Below, piece after piece: positions 34,037-43,380 of a DNA stretch of 64,000 bases. The translations under genes and the position numbers were made by a program. The notes below the pieces were generated by a model that saw only the letters and a list, made by a program, of their open reading frames with translations, made no database searches and had not been told where the DNA came from. Position 1 is the first letter of the stretch. Every line of letters begins with the position of its first letter. The stretch comes from Pseudomonas fluorescens (GTDB taxonomy: Bacteria; Pseudomonadota; Gammaproteobacteria; Pseudomonadales; Pseudomonadaceae), in the NCBI RefSeq assembly GCF_003732425.1, contig NZ_MOBX01000013.1, positions 124,001 through 188,000 of the forward strand. Reading direction: 5' to 3'.

Positions 34037-36709
34037 TTATTGATCCGTCTCTACGTGACGAGTGCGAACACGCAGAGTACAAGGCAACAATTGCTTGACT
34101 GGACCTGGAACAGGGGCAGGGAGGGGCGCTTTGATTAGCCCCGCGGCGTTCACACATTTCTTGCAGAATCCGGCGCCCTTGGTGGGAGCCCGGTTGAAAT
34201 AGTTGTCCTTGGTAGCCGTCACCGACTCATGGCCGACTACACCACACCAGAAAGTGAGCTTGGTTTTGGTAGTGCTCACCACTTCCGTGCTCGGATCAAA
34301 CGGCCCTTCATGATAGGTAACCGTAGGCGAATAGCAGGTCTGGGTGAAAGGCTTGTGCCTGTGAAGTTCATGTCGGAGCAGCACCATGACCGCCTCAAGA
34401 TCGCGTATGGATTTACCGCGATTGCCAATATCACCGTTGCTGACTCCACACGCATTGCACACATGAGTGGTGGGCCTGGCTTTACCCGCCCGCTGCAGGT
34501 TTCGCCATGAAATTGAAAAATCAGGATGCGGACTCCCGTCAGGGAGAGTTTCGCCACAGTTAAAGTGTTCCTCTTTCCAGCCTTCAACATCAAAACCGGT
34601 CACGTAACGTACGTTTGGGTACATTCCGCGCAATGAACTGAGGCGGTGAAAAACCGTGCCCATCAAGACATCCCCATAACCCACTGTGACGCCGGGGTAG
34701 CAGCAGTCAAGACAAGCTGACGGGATCAGGCTGCGATCCTGAAAAAAACCTCGTTGAAACCGGCGTAAATCGGGCCTGAGCAGCACAAAAGAATGCTCGC
34801 CGGCGGCACACATGACCTTTGCCGCCATCTGTCCCTCCTGATAGGGCAGATCTTCGACAATCTTTAGTCCCAGCAACTCGATGCTGCGGTTGAAATCAAG
34901 GCGGTATTGAGCCTGCGGGACAACCTGCTGAGCCGATATCCCTAATACCAGGCTTCGGCAGGTCGGGCATTCGAACTCGCCATTGTTCATATGGAGTTGA
35001 GCATGTTCGGGGTTATGGATTGCGGTGACGTGCTGGCGACCACAGATGAAGCGAAAATAGCGGGACTCCATCGGAGTTGTTCGCAAATTGTTGATGAAAC
35101 TGCGGGGCAGAGCGAATTTTTCCTCCCAGAGATCGAGGCGTTTTTGACTTCGGGCCTGACCTGTTTTCTGGCCCTTGCAGGCGCTGCAGTAAGTCCGGAC
35201 TTTACCGTCGGCCAGACTTCTGGACGCCACCTCGTTCAGGGTGGCGCAGAGACTGCACTCATAGGTGACCAAAGTCGTACGAGTGATGCGTTCCATTAAC
35301 GGCGAGACAAGTGTGTGCTTTCCTAATTTTTCTACCACCTTGGCCTGGAACCGTTGTAATGGATTTTGGCAGGCACTATTCCAGTTAGCCCAGATGATGT
35401 CCAAATCCGGCGTGGCATTAACTGGCTGTCGATCGAGTGCGGCTAACAGTTCAAGAATTGTCCGCAAAAACGTTTCCGGGTCGAGGTCCAGGTTGGGTAC
35501 CACGACCAGCGAAATACGTGATTTCTTGCACTGCTCGACTTTGAACACGTCGCGCCGCTGGATCTCCTTCAGCCTGTCCTTTGCCTCTTGTGTATCGGTC
35601 AGCGCCATGTAGTGCTGAACGCCTTGATACTCAAAGGCCAACCCATGCTCCGGATTGAAACCATCGAGCTCCAATACCGAAACGGTTCCGGACTCTGAGA
35701 TGTAGCGAAGGAAATCGCTGTAGCCTCGATTGAACGCCCATGTCGTCGAGGGAAATAACGCCTGCATGATGATTGCGGTCAGTTTCTCGGCTTTTCTGAT
35801 CCAGGTTTGTCCCCAGTACAACTCTTTGATCCGCCCCGGTGTATCGGTTCGAATATCCCCCATACGATTCTTGTACTTGATCATCAGCCCTTTGCCGGAG
35901 TGCTGCTCATAGGCAAGGATTTCTGCACCATTTAGATGGGCCGATCGGATCAATTTTTTGTTGTAGACGCGATCATTTCGTTCCTGCCGACAGATTTTAC
36001 GCAGCCCCGGCAAACTGAAGTACGGGGTACTGACAGGGCTGCGCATCAACCTGGTTTCGGTCTGAATTTCAAAAAAAGGGCCCGGGCTAGTCTTTCCAGG
36101 CGCTTCAGTCCCTTTGTAGCGAATCAAGCCTTTGGGGAAGCAATCGGTAAATTCTTTGTACGCAATGACGGAGTCTTGGTAATAGCGCTCGACTTTCTCG
36201 CCAGGCCTGCGGCCCTCACGCAGCGCTGCGGTAATGGCAGAGCGTCCAAGGCTTTCCGGTTGCCACCCAAAGTCTTCAGGCAGTTCGTCGGGGGCGGGGA
36301 ACAGCTGGTAGCGAGTTGCAGAGGAGACGGGGGGGCCGCACCGGTGGGTGGTCACCACTAATCGATGGGACGGAAAACGTGTGCTCATTTCATGGATTAA
36401 CGTGCTGGAGTGTCGGCAGATCGGACACCCTGCGCCATAGAGCACGTTATGAATCAGCATCATCCATCCGCCCTCACTTCCCGCTTTACAGGTCAGGCAG
36501 TGGAATTCTTGCTTGGATTTGGCCAAAAACGTCGTGTCGGCATTGCACAAGAGTCGAAGCTGTCCAGACCTGCCCGATAAAGCGTTACCTGTGGCCAGCA
36601 GGACGTTCTGCTCGCTGTACATCAGTCGATTGGTTCGATCCATTTGCTTGAATTTCTTCCCTGGCTGGTGGCTTGGCGTTATGCCAACGATTCCACAATC
36701 GACTGCCAA
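34037..36709 (-). CDS. Large multi-zinc-ribbon protein with an embedded PD-(D/E)XK-type nuclease centre
   Basis: 890 residues (or 868 from the ATG at 36643; the start is not settled). A nuclease-like core lies at about residues 340-410: VLELDGFNPEHGLAFEYQGVQHY gives Glu347, Asp349, Glu360, Gln362 and His366, followed by QRRDVFKVEQCKKSRISLVVVP. This is the pattern of Vsr-like and zinc-ribbon-associated PD-(D/E)XK endonucleases. About six zinc-ribbon units surround it: C71/C74 with C95/C98 (YGAGCPICR), C485/C488 with C508/C511, C556-H560 with C581/C584, C634-H639 with C666/C669, C718 with C751/C754, and C822-H827 with C849/C852 (GAGFCKKC). Similar alternation of ribbons and nuclease occurs in phage and large-virus proteins. 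There are no membrane segments. Role is unknown; DNA recognition by the ribbons and cutting by the core is the natural reading. Confidence 0.75.
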   Translation of the reverse strand: MAVDCGIVGITPSHQPGKKFKQMDRTNRLMYSEQNVLLATGNALSGRSGQLRLLCNADTTFLAKSKQEFHCLTCKAGSEGGWMMLIHNVLYGAGCPICRHSSTLIHEMSTRFPSHRLVVTTHRCGPPVSSATRYQLFPAPDELPEDFGWQPESLGRSAITAALREGRRPGEKVERYYQDSVIAYKEFTDCFPKGLIRYKGTEAPGKTSPGPFFEIQTETRLMRSPVSTPYFSLPGLRKICRQERNDRVYNKKLIRSAHLNGAEILAYEQHSGKGLMIKYKNRMGDIRTDTPGRIKELYWGQTWIRKAEKLTAIIMQALFPSTTWAFNRGYSDFLRYISESGTVSVLELDGFNPEHGLAFEYQGVQHYMALTDTQEAKDRLKEIQRRDVFKVEQCKKSRISLVVVPNLDLDPETFLRTILELLAALDRQPVNATPDLDIIWANWNSACQNPLQRFQAKVVEKLGKHTLVSPLMERITRTTLVTYECSLCATLNEVASRSLADGKVRTYCSACKGQKTGQARSQKRLDLWEEKFALPRSFINNLRTTPMESRYFRFICGRQHVTAIHNPEHAQLHMNNGEFECPTCRSLVLGISAQQVVPQAQYRLDFNRSIELLGLKIVEDLPYQEGQMAAKVMCAAGEHSFVLLRPDLRRFQRGFFQDRSLIPSACLDCCYPGVTVGYGDVLMGTVFHRLSSLRGMYPNVRYVTGFDVEGWKEEHFNCGETLPDGSPHPDFSISWRNLQRAGKARPTTHVCNACGVSNGDIGNRGKSIRDLEAVMVLLRHELHRHKPFTQTCYSPTVTYHEGPFDPSTEVVSTTKTKLTFWCGVVGHESVTATKDNYFNRAPTKGAGFCKKCVNAAGLIKAPLPAPVPGPVKQLLPCTLRVRTRHVETDQ

Positions 36710-36988
36710 AAGAAAGCTATGGACAGGGCGTTTTTACCTCTGCAAATGACGCCGAGCCAAGAGTGTTTTCAAGCATTCGCCCACAGGTGATGGACCTGAA
36801 TAACGCGATTTCCCCGGTATTGCTGCAGCCGTCCATGCACCCGGAATCGGGCTCATCGTTGAGTCAATTGACAGACTGGCTTGATCTTCAATTGTCGAAA
36901 ACACACCCGCTTCCATAGCGAAATCGCCCACCCGTTCAGAAAATGAGCCAGGTGGGACAAAATCATATTGTCTGCCGCTTGGCCGACA

Positions 36989-38287
36989 TCAGAGCGCCGC
37001 TTTCACCTGCAAACCAAACACCAGCGCATTGTCGATGCTCTGCCCGGAAAACGCGCCCGGCTCGATGATGTATTGCACGTTCGGGCGCAACGTCAGCCAA
37101 GGCGTGGCTTGATAGCCGTAGCCGAGTTCGATCAATTGCTCGGCGCTGTCCAGGTTCGGGAACGCCGTGCCATTGTTCAATGCGGCGTCCTGCAAAACGT
37201 CACGGCTACGCGGGTTCGGCACGGCGCGGCCATAACCCAGCGCGACGGTGTCGCGCGGGCGACCTTCGAACGGTTTGTACAGCACCACGCCGGTGCCGTA
37301 CCACTTGCTGAACGGCGAAGCCGCTTCACTGGCCGCCGAATATTGCCCGAAGGCGTGCAGGCTGCGGCCTTCGGACGTCGGCGAGTTCCAGACGGCTTGG
37401 TCGATCAGCAGATAATGACCGCCACGACCGGACACTTCTTTGTCACTGCCGATGCGCTTAACGTCGGAGCTGTCGTAGTAGTAGCCGACTTTGTACTCAC
37501 CAGGCAGATCACCCGCGTGTTTGTACACCAACTCGATCGGCACCACGGTGCCGGTGGTGTGTTTCGGTCCCAAGTGCCAGGCACGGCTGGAGTTGCCATT
37601 GCTTTCCGGATCGACGTTGAACGCGGCCACGCGCACTTGCCACGACGGCGACAGGTCGTATTTCACCCGCACGCCCAAATGCGCATTGGGGTAGTTGGTC
37701 CAGCCGCTGCCGCCGGACATGTTCAGCGGATGTCCGCAGAAACCGGCGTTCATGAAGTTGCACAGAATGCCGCTGTCGAGGCCACCGAGGTCGTTGCCCA
37801 TGGCCATGTAACCGAGTTTCACATTGAGCGCCGGGGTAAACAGCGTGCGCTCGTAACTCAGCTCGGTCAGGCGCGTGTACAGGCCACCGTAGTTTTCCTG
37901 GATCGGCAGACGGTTGCCGACGAGGTCTTCGGAGGCGCTATTGCCGCGACGGTCGTTGATGGTCAACTGGACCTTGCCGGCGTTGTCGACGCCGTACAGT
38001 TTGCTCAGGTCGAACTGCACGCCGAGCTTGATGTTCTGCGAGTAGCGCGCCGAGCGGTGCAGGCCGCCATCCGCGTTATAAGCAGTCTCGCCGCTGTAGT
38101 CGCCGGTGAATTTGATGCCTTGTTCATCCATCTGATGACGCAAGCCACCCCAGTCACCGGTGAGGGTGCTGCGGGTCAACAGATCGGAATCGTTGTCGGC
38201 CAGCGCGGGGAGGGTGGTGGTGCACGCGACGCCCAGCAACAGGCCTTTGAACAGGTCGGAACGGGAAAAACCAACAGCCGATAGCAT
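36989..38287 (-). CDS. oprB: Carbohydrate-selective porin OprB
   Basis: About 432 residues from the ATG at 38287, which has AGGAAG ahead of it. A signal peptide (FKGLLLGVACTTTLPALA) is followed by DNDSDLLTRSTLTGDWGGLRHQMDEQGIKFTGDYSGETAYN, the typical opening of mature OprB. Internal signatures include GLHRSARYSQNIKLGVQFDL and PNPRSRDVLQDAALN, and the end is VFGLQVKAAL. The protein lets glucose and other sugars cross the outer membrane. It lies downstream of gcd on the same strand, so uptake and periplasmic oxidation of glucose are linked, although hairpins between the genes suggest partly separate expression. Confidence 0.93.
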   Translation of the reverse strand: MLSAVGFSRSDLFKGLLLGVACTTTLPALADNDSDLLTRSTLTGDWGGLRHQMDEQGIKFTGDYSGETAYNADGGLHRSARYSQNIKLGVQFDLSKLYGVDNAGKVQLTINDRRGNSASEDLVGNRLPIQENYGGLYTRLTELSYERTLFTPALNVKLGYMAMGNDLGGLDSGILCNFMNAGFCGHPLNMSGGSGWTNYPNAHLGVRVKYDLSPSWQVRVAAFNVDPESNGNSSRAWHLGPKHTTGTVVPIELVYKHAGDLPGEYKVGYYYDSSDVKRIGSDKEVSGRGGHYLLIDQAVWNSPTSEGRSLHAFGQYSAASEAASPFSKWYGTGVVLYKPFEGRPRDTVALGYGRAVPNPRSRDVLQDAALNNGTAFPNLDSAEQLIELGYGYQATPWLTLRPNVQYIIEPGAFSGQSIDNALVFGLQVKAAL

Positions 38288-38329
38288 GTAAATCTTCCTG
38301 CAGAAAACTTGAGCAATAGGGGGAAAGCA

Positions 38330-38353
38330 GCGCGGCACCCGAAGGTGCCGCGC
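38330..38353 (-). terminator. Hairpin between gcd and oprB (second)
   Basis: Ten-base arms gcgcggcacc and ggtgccgcgc around cgaa. It is the stronger of two tandem hairpins after gcd, about 40 bases before the oprB start, and is likely to terminate or attenuate gcd transcription. Confidence 0.65.
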
Positions 38354-38362
38354 TCAAAGCAA

Positions 38363-38385
38363 GCGTCCGCGTTTAACGTGGACGC
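38363..38385 (-). terminator. Hairpin directly after gcd (first)
   Basis: Arms gcgtccgcg and cgtggacgc (one mismatch) around tttaa, starting six bases after the gcd stop codon. Confidence 0.5.
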
Positions 38386-38391
38386 AGGGGT

Positions 38392-40797
38392 TTACGGCAG
38401 GGCGTAAGCCATCACGTAGTCGCCGCGATCGGTCGACTGACGCGCACCACCGGCGGTGATGACGACGTACTGCTTGCCGGTTTTCGGCGAAACATAGGTC
38501 ATCGGGCCGCCCTGACTGCCGACTGGCAGACGTGCTTTCCAGACTTCCTCACCGTTGCCGCTGTTGAAGGCGCGCAGGTAGAAGTCCTGGGTGCCGGCGA
38601 TAAAGATCAGGCCACCTTGGGTCGACAGGGTGCCGCCGAGGGTTGGCAGACCGATCTTGATCGGCAGGTGCATGCGGATGCCCAGTGGACCGGTGTCTTC
38701 AACGGTGCCGACCGGAACCTGCCAGGCGACTTTCTGCGTCTTCATATCGATCGCGGTCAGTGTGCCGAACGGTGGGGCCTGGCACGGAATGCCGGCTACC
38801 GACAGGAAGCGGTTTTTGTTCACTGCGTACGGCGTGCCTTTCAACGGCACAGCGCCCATACCAGTGTTCAGCGCTTCGCCACCGCCAGCGGCCTGGCCTT
38901 TGTTCTGCGACGGGATCATCTGAATCCACAGGCCCAGGCGCATGTCGTTGACGAAGATGAAGCCGTGCACCGGGTCAGTGGAGATGCTGCCCCAGTTCAT
39001 GCCGCCCAGCGAACCCGGGAAACTCAGCGATTTATCGGTGCCCGGCGCGGTGTACAGGCCGTCGTAGCGCATGCCTTTGAAGTCGATGCGGCAGAGCAAC
39101 TGGTCGTAAGGGGTTGCGCCCCACATGTCCGATTCAGTCAGGTGTTGCGCACCGATCTGCGGCATGCCCAGCGATTTCGGCTGGGTTGGCGAGTACGGTT
39201 CGTTCGGGATATTTGCCGCTTTGACCGGTACTTCTTTAACGTCGGTCAGCGGTTTGCCGGTGGCACGGTCGAGCACGTAGATCTGCCCGGCCTTGGTGCC
39301 GATGACCACGGCCGGTACGGTTTTGCCGTCCTTGGTGAAGTCGATCAGGCTCGGTTGCATCGGCAGGTCGAAGTCCCACAGATCGTTGTGCACGGTCTGG
39401 AACACCCAACGCTCTTCACCGCTGGTGGCGTCAAGCGCGAGGATCGAGGCGCCGTAGGTGTGATCGAGTTTGCTGCGCTCGACACCGTAGATGTCGGTGG
39501 ACGAACTGCCCATCGGCAGGAACACGGTATTGGTCGCCGGGTCGTAGGACATCGGTGCCCAGCTGTTCGGCGTGCTGCGCACATAGGTGCTGCCGTCGGC
39601 CGGCGCCTTTTTATCCTGCGGGTTGCCCGGGTCGAAGGCCCAGCGCATGGCGCCAGTGATCACGTCGAAACCACGGATCACGCCGCCGGGCATGTCGGCC
39701 TGCACGTTGTCAGCCACGCGACCGCCAACCACCACGGTGGTGCCGGCCATCAGCGGCGCCGAGGACAATTGATAGTAGCTGTCCGGAACATCACCCAGAC
39801 CGGCCTTCAGATCGACCTGGCCGTTGTTGCCGAAACCCTGGCAGAACTCGCCAGTGTCAGCATCGACCGCGATCAAACGGGCATCGATGGTGTTGGTCAG
39901 CAGACGACGCTGGCAATTGGCGGCCGGCGCCGGTTTGGCTTCGATGATGGTCGAGTTGGCTGGCTGAGCAATGGCAGTGGTGGCGTCGAAATAGGCCATG
40001 CCACGGCAACGCTGCCAGACTTTCGACTGGGCGTTGATCGCGTTCTTCCACAGCTCTTTACCGGTGTCGGCATCGAGGGCGATCAGGTTGTTGTGCGGGG
40101 TGCAGATGAACACCTTGTTGCCGACCTGCAGCGGGGTCAGCTGATCTTCAGCGCCGTTGCCATCGCTCTCGGCGACGTCACCGGTGTGGTAGGTCCACGC
40201 GACTTTCAGCTTGTCGACGTTGGTGCGATTGATCTGGTCCAGCGCGGCGAAGCGGCTGCCGCCTTCGGTATTACCGTAGTGCGCCCAGTCCTTTTGCGCT
40301 TTGTCCGGCTCGACCGGGGTCAGGCCCGGGCCAGTGCCGGTGGCCGCTACGGTCGGGTGAGCGACGAACATATTGCCGGCCGCCACAACCACGCCGACCG
40401 CCAGCACCGCCGCCACTGCGTAAGCGCCGCGACCCGCAACGCCACCGTTGGCACGCTTGAGCAGCGGATAAACCAGCGCCACCACCAGGCCGATTACACT
40501 GAACATGAACAGGCGCGAGAACACCGGCCAGAACACCAGCCCGGCATCGCTCACGGCCCAGATCGCGGTCCCGACAAGGAAAGCTGCAAACAGCCACGCG
40601 CCGGTCAGCTTGAAGCGCGCGATCAGCAGGCCGGAGAGGGCCATCACCAGCCCACCGATCAGGAAGTACCACGACCCTCCCAGGCTGACCAACTTCACGC
40701 CGCCAGCAGCGAGCGCCAAGCCGAGCAGGGCGATGATCACCCCGAGCCCGACCAGAATGAATTTTGATATGCCCGAGAGGCGTTGACTCTGCTTCAC
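38392..40797 (-). CDS. gcd: Membrane-bound PQQ-dependent glucose dehydrogenase
   Basis: 801 residues from a GTG at 40797 with GGGA upstream. The first 150 residues hold about five membrane helices (KFILVGLGVIIALLGLALAAGG, WYFLIGGLVMALSGLLIA, LFMFSVIGLVVALVYPLL and others). The periplasmic part is an eight-bladed PQQ propeller with W motifs such as DADTGKELWKN, TGAMRWAFDPGNP, ATSGEERWVFQTVHNDLWDFD and NSGNGEEVWKARLPVGSQGGPMTY. It opens with WAHYGNTEGGSRFAALDQIN, as in Gcd. It oxidises glucose to gluconate in the periplasm and passes electrons to ubiquinone. This is the first step of the direct oxidative pathway, which also underlies phosphate solubilisation in pseudomonads. Confidence 0.96.
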   Translation of the reverse strand: MKQSQRLSGISKFILVGLGVIIALLGLALAAGGVKLVSLGGSWYFLIGGLVMALSGLLIARFKLTGAWLFAAFLVGTAIWAVSDAGLVFWPVFSRLFMFSVIGLVVALVYPLLKRANGGVAGRGAYAVAAVLAVGVVVAAGNMFVAHPTVAATGTGPGLTPVEPDKAQKDWAHYGNTEGGSRFAALDQINRTNVDKLKVAWTYHTGDVAESDGNGAEDQLTPLQVGNKVFICTPHNNLIALDADTGKELWKNAINAQSKVWQRCRGMAYFDATTAIAQPANSTIIEAKPAPAANCQRRLLTNTIDARLIAVDADTGEFCQGFGNNGQVDLKAGLGDVPDSYYQLSSAPLMAGTTVVVGGRVADNVQADMPGGVIRGFDVITGAMRWAFDPGNPQDKKAPADGSTYVRSTPNSWAPMSYDPATNTVFLPMGSSSTDIYGVERSKLDHTYGASILALDATSGEERWVFQTVHNDLWDFDLPMQPSLIDFTKDGKTVPAVVIGTKAGQIYVLDRATGKPLTDVKEVPVKAANIPNEPYSPTQPKSLGMPQIGAQHLTESDMWGATPYDQLLCRIDFKGMRYDGLYTAPGTDKSLSFPGSLGGMNWGSISTDPVHGFIFVNDMRLGLWIQMIPSQNKGQAAGGGEALNTGMGAVPLKGTPYAVNKNRFLSVAGIPCQAPPFGTLTAIDMKTQKVAWQVPVGTVEDTGPLGIRMHLPIKIGLPTLGGTLSTQGGLIFIAGTQDFYLRAFNSGNGEEVWKARLPVGSQGGPMTYVSPKTGKQYVVITAGGARQSTDRGDYVMAYALP

Positions 40798-41272
40798 GTT
40801 AAATGTCCCGTTGAAATGAGGAGGGCATTATATAGATAGGTAACTACCTAGTTAAATCACTATTTCAGAATGAAGCGTAGTTCGTTGCTGAATCGCGCGC
40901 CTGACGGAGGGGCGCTATAACCTCAGGACTGAATTTTTCTAAATACCCGAAGCGAGAGGCTTTTTTTGACCAGTTCTTTGGTATTTCTGACAGGTTTAAG
41001 CCTGAGCTACTCAGAGATGGGGAGAATCGAAGAGACTCCGAGCGTTCCTCGGAGAATTAGCACATCCAACGGGCATTTATGTTGCTCCTAAGTGCGTATC
41101 AACCAGACGACATTTACGAGAGTTTGCTTCTGTTGAGTTGCATGCCTGCAAAGCACACCTTGAAAACGCCGAAAAATGAATCGTTCCTGCTTATCAAGCT
41201 TGACCTGGTGATAGCCATAAGCCAGTATTAAAGTGATAGAAGGGTTATGATTTCTGGGACGATCAGAATTTT
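40798..41272. other. 475-base gap: gcd promoter region and AT-rich sequence without a gene
   Basis: Next to gcd is the palindrome at 40837-40850. A small hairpin ctccgag/ctcggag occurs at 41036-41054. No open frame with a ribosome site, and no RNA gene, is seen in the rest. Confidence 0.5.
40837..40850. promoter_or_regulatory. Palindrome upstream of gcd
   Basis: taggtaactaccta, with perfect six-base arms around two bases, 40 bases upstream of the gcd start. Its size and position fit an operator or a promoter-overlapping site; the binding protein is unknown. Confidence 0.45.
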
Positions 41273-42082
41273 ATGGAAAAAATTGTTTCTGATATTTTTG
41301 CTGAACTTGATGGGAATAAATGGACCAAATGCACCGACCGGACGCCACGTTCAACAAGCTGCGTAGAGTGCCTGCGACTTCAGTATTTTGATGATAATGA
41401 CGTAAGCTACGATTGCGTCGAAAAGCGCAAGCTTTATGTGATCCGGTTTCTTCCCATCCATGCTGCAGAGAATCGAGCAGGTTTACGGCGCGTGGCTGGA
41501 AATGTCATGGATAATATCCTGAGATATGCACCTATTCGAATTCTCTCTTTGGGTGGGGGGCCGGGGAGTGACATACATGCGACCCTGGAGTTCCTTAAGC
41601 AAGAAATTGAGGACGTCTCTCTGCATCGAATTTTCATAACGAGAATGGATATTGAGCCGTTGTGGGACGATGTTGCTCGTGATGTCATTCAAAGTGTTGC
41701 AGGTGACCTTTTATTTAGACTTGATACCATGCATGCGGATGTAATGGAGGGGCTCGATACCCTCAGGGATGACGACGAGGAGTTTGATATAGCGCTATGT
41801 TCCTACCTGATTTCTGAACTTGATGAAGCTGATCTTAAAGGGTTAGGCAAAAAGCTGAGAGGTGTGATGTGGAATGGCGGAATTATAGTCATAAACGATA
41901 GGGCTGAAATTGATGTTGAGAGAAAGATTCGAATAGTCTTTGAAGCTGCTGATGTTGATTGCTCAGAGGCAGGCAACCGCGAATGGGCGGGCTTTCGTTA
42001 TGAAGACGAAATTTTCCAAAAGGTCAGGCCCAAAGTTTATATGAACTCGACAGTGTTTTGGGGCGTTAAACGTGATAATTAG
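41273..42082 (+). CDS. SAM-dependent methyltransferase-like protein
   Basis: 269 residues. A Rossmann-type SAM motif I is visible at about 90-100 (RILSLGGGPGSD), with an acidic residue ending the next strand (RMDIEPLWDDV, Asp126) and a later IALCSYLISELDEADL strand like motif post-II/III. The N-terminal 80 residues contain clustered cysteines (C20, C30, C33, C48), which are unusual. The substrate is unknown. The last 11 bases overlap the next gene, so both proteins are probably made together. The gene is AT-rich compared with gcd and looks acquired. Confidence 0.65.
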   Translation: MEKIVSDIFAELDGNKWTKCTDRTPRSTSCVECLRLQYFDDNDVSYDCVEKRKLYVIRFLPIHAAENRAGLRRVAGNVMDNILRYAPIRILSLGGGPGSDIHATLEFLKQEIEDVSLHRIFITRMDIEPLWDDVARDVIQSVAGDLLFRLDTMHADVMEGLDTLRDDDEEFDIALCSYLISELDEADLKGLGKKLRGVMWNGGIIVINDRAEIDVERKIRIVFEAADVDCSEAGNREWAGFRYEDEIFQKVRPKVYMNSTVFWGVKRDN

Positions 42083-43007
42083 TGCTAGCCGGAGAACCGA
42101 TATTCCTGCATTTTACGCCGAATGGTTTATAAGAAGAGTGCGGGCTGGCTTTTTACTCACGCGAAACCCTTTTAATCACAATCAAATACGTCGCGTATCA
42201 ATGTTGGCGCAAGATGTCGAAGCGATCGTTTTCTGGACTCGCAACCCCACAAACTTAATGCCATATTTTTCGGAGCTGGATGAAAGGGGGTTCAATTATT
42301 ACTTTCAGTATACGATAACCGGGTATCCGCGTTCGATTGAACGCTCGGTTCCCAATCCGTATAAAGCGATTGATGACTTCAGAAAGTTGAGCGTCCAATT
42401 AGGTGCAGGACGTGTCATATGGCGGTACGACCCCGTTTTACTTTCGAATTTACTGCCTCTGGAAGAGCATAAACGTCTATTTCAGAAAATTGCAAAAAAC
42501 CTGGCCGGTTATACCCGACGTGTTGTAGTGAGCTTCTCTGATTTCTATAAAAAGACAGAAAAAAACCTGCGGGATGTTGAGGGGTTGATTTGTTCTGATA
42601 TTGCAACAGATCGAGATAGCTTGCAGAAACTTACAGACTTCATGGCCAAGACTGCTGCCCAGTACGGCATGGAGATTTTTACCTGCGCCGAAGAAGTCGA
42701 GGTCAACGGAATTGGGCACGGCAAATGTATTGATGAACGGTTGATACAGGAGGTGTTCGGCCTTACTTTGAGCGGTGACAAGGATAAGGGCCAACGAGAG
42801 TCGTGTGGCTGTATCAAAAGCGTTGACGTTGGGGTCTATAATACTTGCCTGCACGGTTGCTCTTATTGCTATGCGACATTCAGTCATGAACGAGTTATTT
42901 CAAATAAGCGGAATCACGATCCTGATAGCCCGTTTCTCGTAGGCAGCGCGGAAGGCGTTGACCCTGACTTGCTTCTGGCAGTGAAATCCCAGCAGTCTTT
43001 ATTTTGA
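42072..43007 (+). CDS. DUF1848 protein with C-terminal CX3CX2C iron-sulphur-type motif
   Basis: 311 residues from a GTG inside the preceding gene; the start is fixed by the conserved opening IISASRRTDIPAFYAEWF. Further DUF1848 landmarks are RNPFNHNQIRRVSM, EAIVFWTRNPTNL and VIWRYDPVLLS. The C-terminal part carries CGC (Cys245/247) and CLHGCSYC (Cys259, Cys263, Cys266). This CX3CX2C spacing is that of radical-SAM enzymes, though these normally carry it at the N-terminus. The family function is not established. Coupling to a methyltransferase-like protein suggests a joint modification reaction. Confidence 0.8.
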   Translation: MIISASRRTDIPAFYAEWFIRRVRAGFLLTRNPFNHNQIRRVSMLAQDVEAIVFWTRNPTNLMPYFSELDERGFNYYFQYTITGYPRSIERSVPNPYKAIDDFRKLSVQLGAGRVIWRYDPVLLSNLLPLEEHKRLFQKIAKNLAGYTRRVVVSFSDFYKKTEKNLRDVEGLICSDIATDRDSLQKLTDFMAKTAAQYGMEIFTCAEEVEVNGIGHGKCIDERLIQEVFGLTLSGDKDKGQRESCGCIKSVDVGVYNTCLHGCSYCYATFSHERVISNKRNHDPDSPFLVGSAEGVDPDLLLAVKSQQSLF

Positions 43008-43380
43008 CTTACGACGATGTAGGACTGAGTCTAAGGTAGATAAAAGGGCGATGGATAACTAGGACGTATCAGAGCAGCACATACAAGGAGAATAACGCCT
43101 GTTGATAGAGTCTGGTTTGTCGAATCGGTGCCTTGCGAGCGTCATAAGGACTGCCATCCTGACTCGCGCAAAAAACAATGACTCTCAGGCAGAATGAGTG
43201 AAGATGAGGCTCTGATGTAGCCGAGCCTCTGCTGAGGCAATTCGAAGCAGGAGTTGGCTCTTTGCCCTGTGCACCGTAATTGCTCCCGCAATCACGCAGG
43301 TTTTAAAATTTTGAGTTGTGTCGCGCATAAAGGTTGGCGTCGTTGCCATTTGATGACGTCGACGCGATGCAGAGGGCCAC
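43008..43380. other. 373-base gap, nothing recognised
   Basis: It lies between the DUF1848 gene and the xdhC fragment. No convincing gene, RNA or repeat is seen. It probably contains the junction between the acquired two-gene unit and the duplicated xdhC end. Confidence 0.5.

Noticed and set aside
36673..36918. 81-residue open frame on the plus strand overlapping the start of the zinc-ribbon gene
   Set aside because: No ribosome site and no recognisable domain; it overlaps a better-supported gene.
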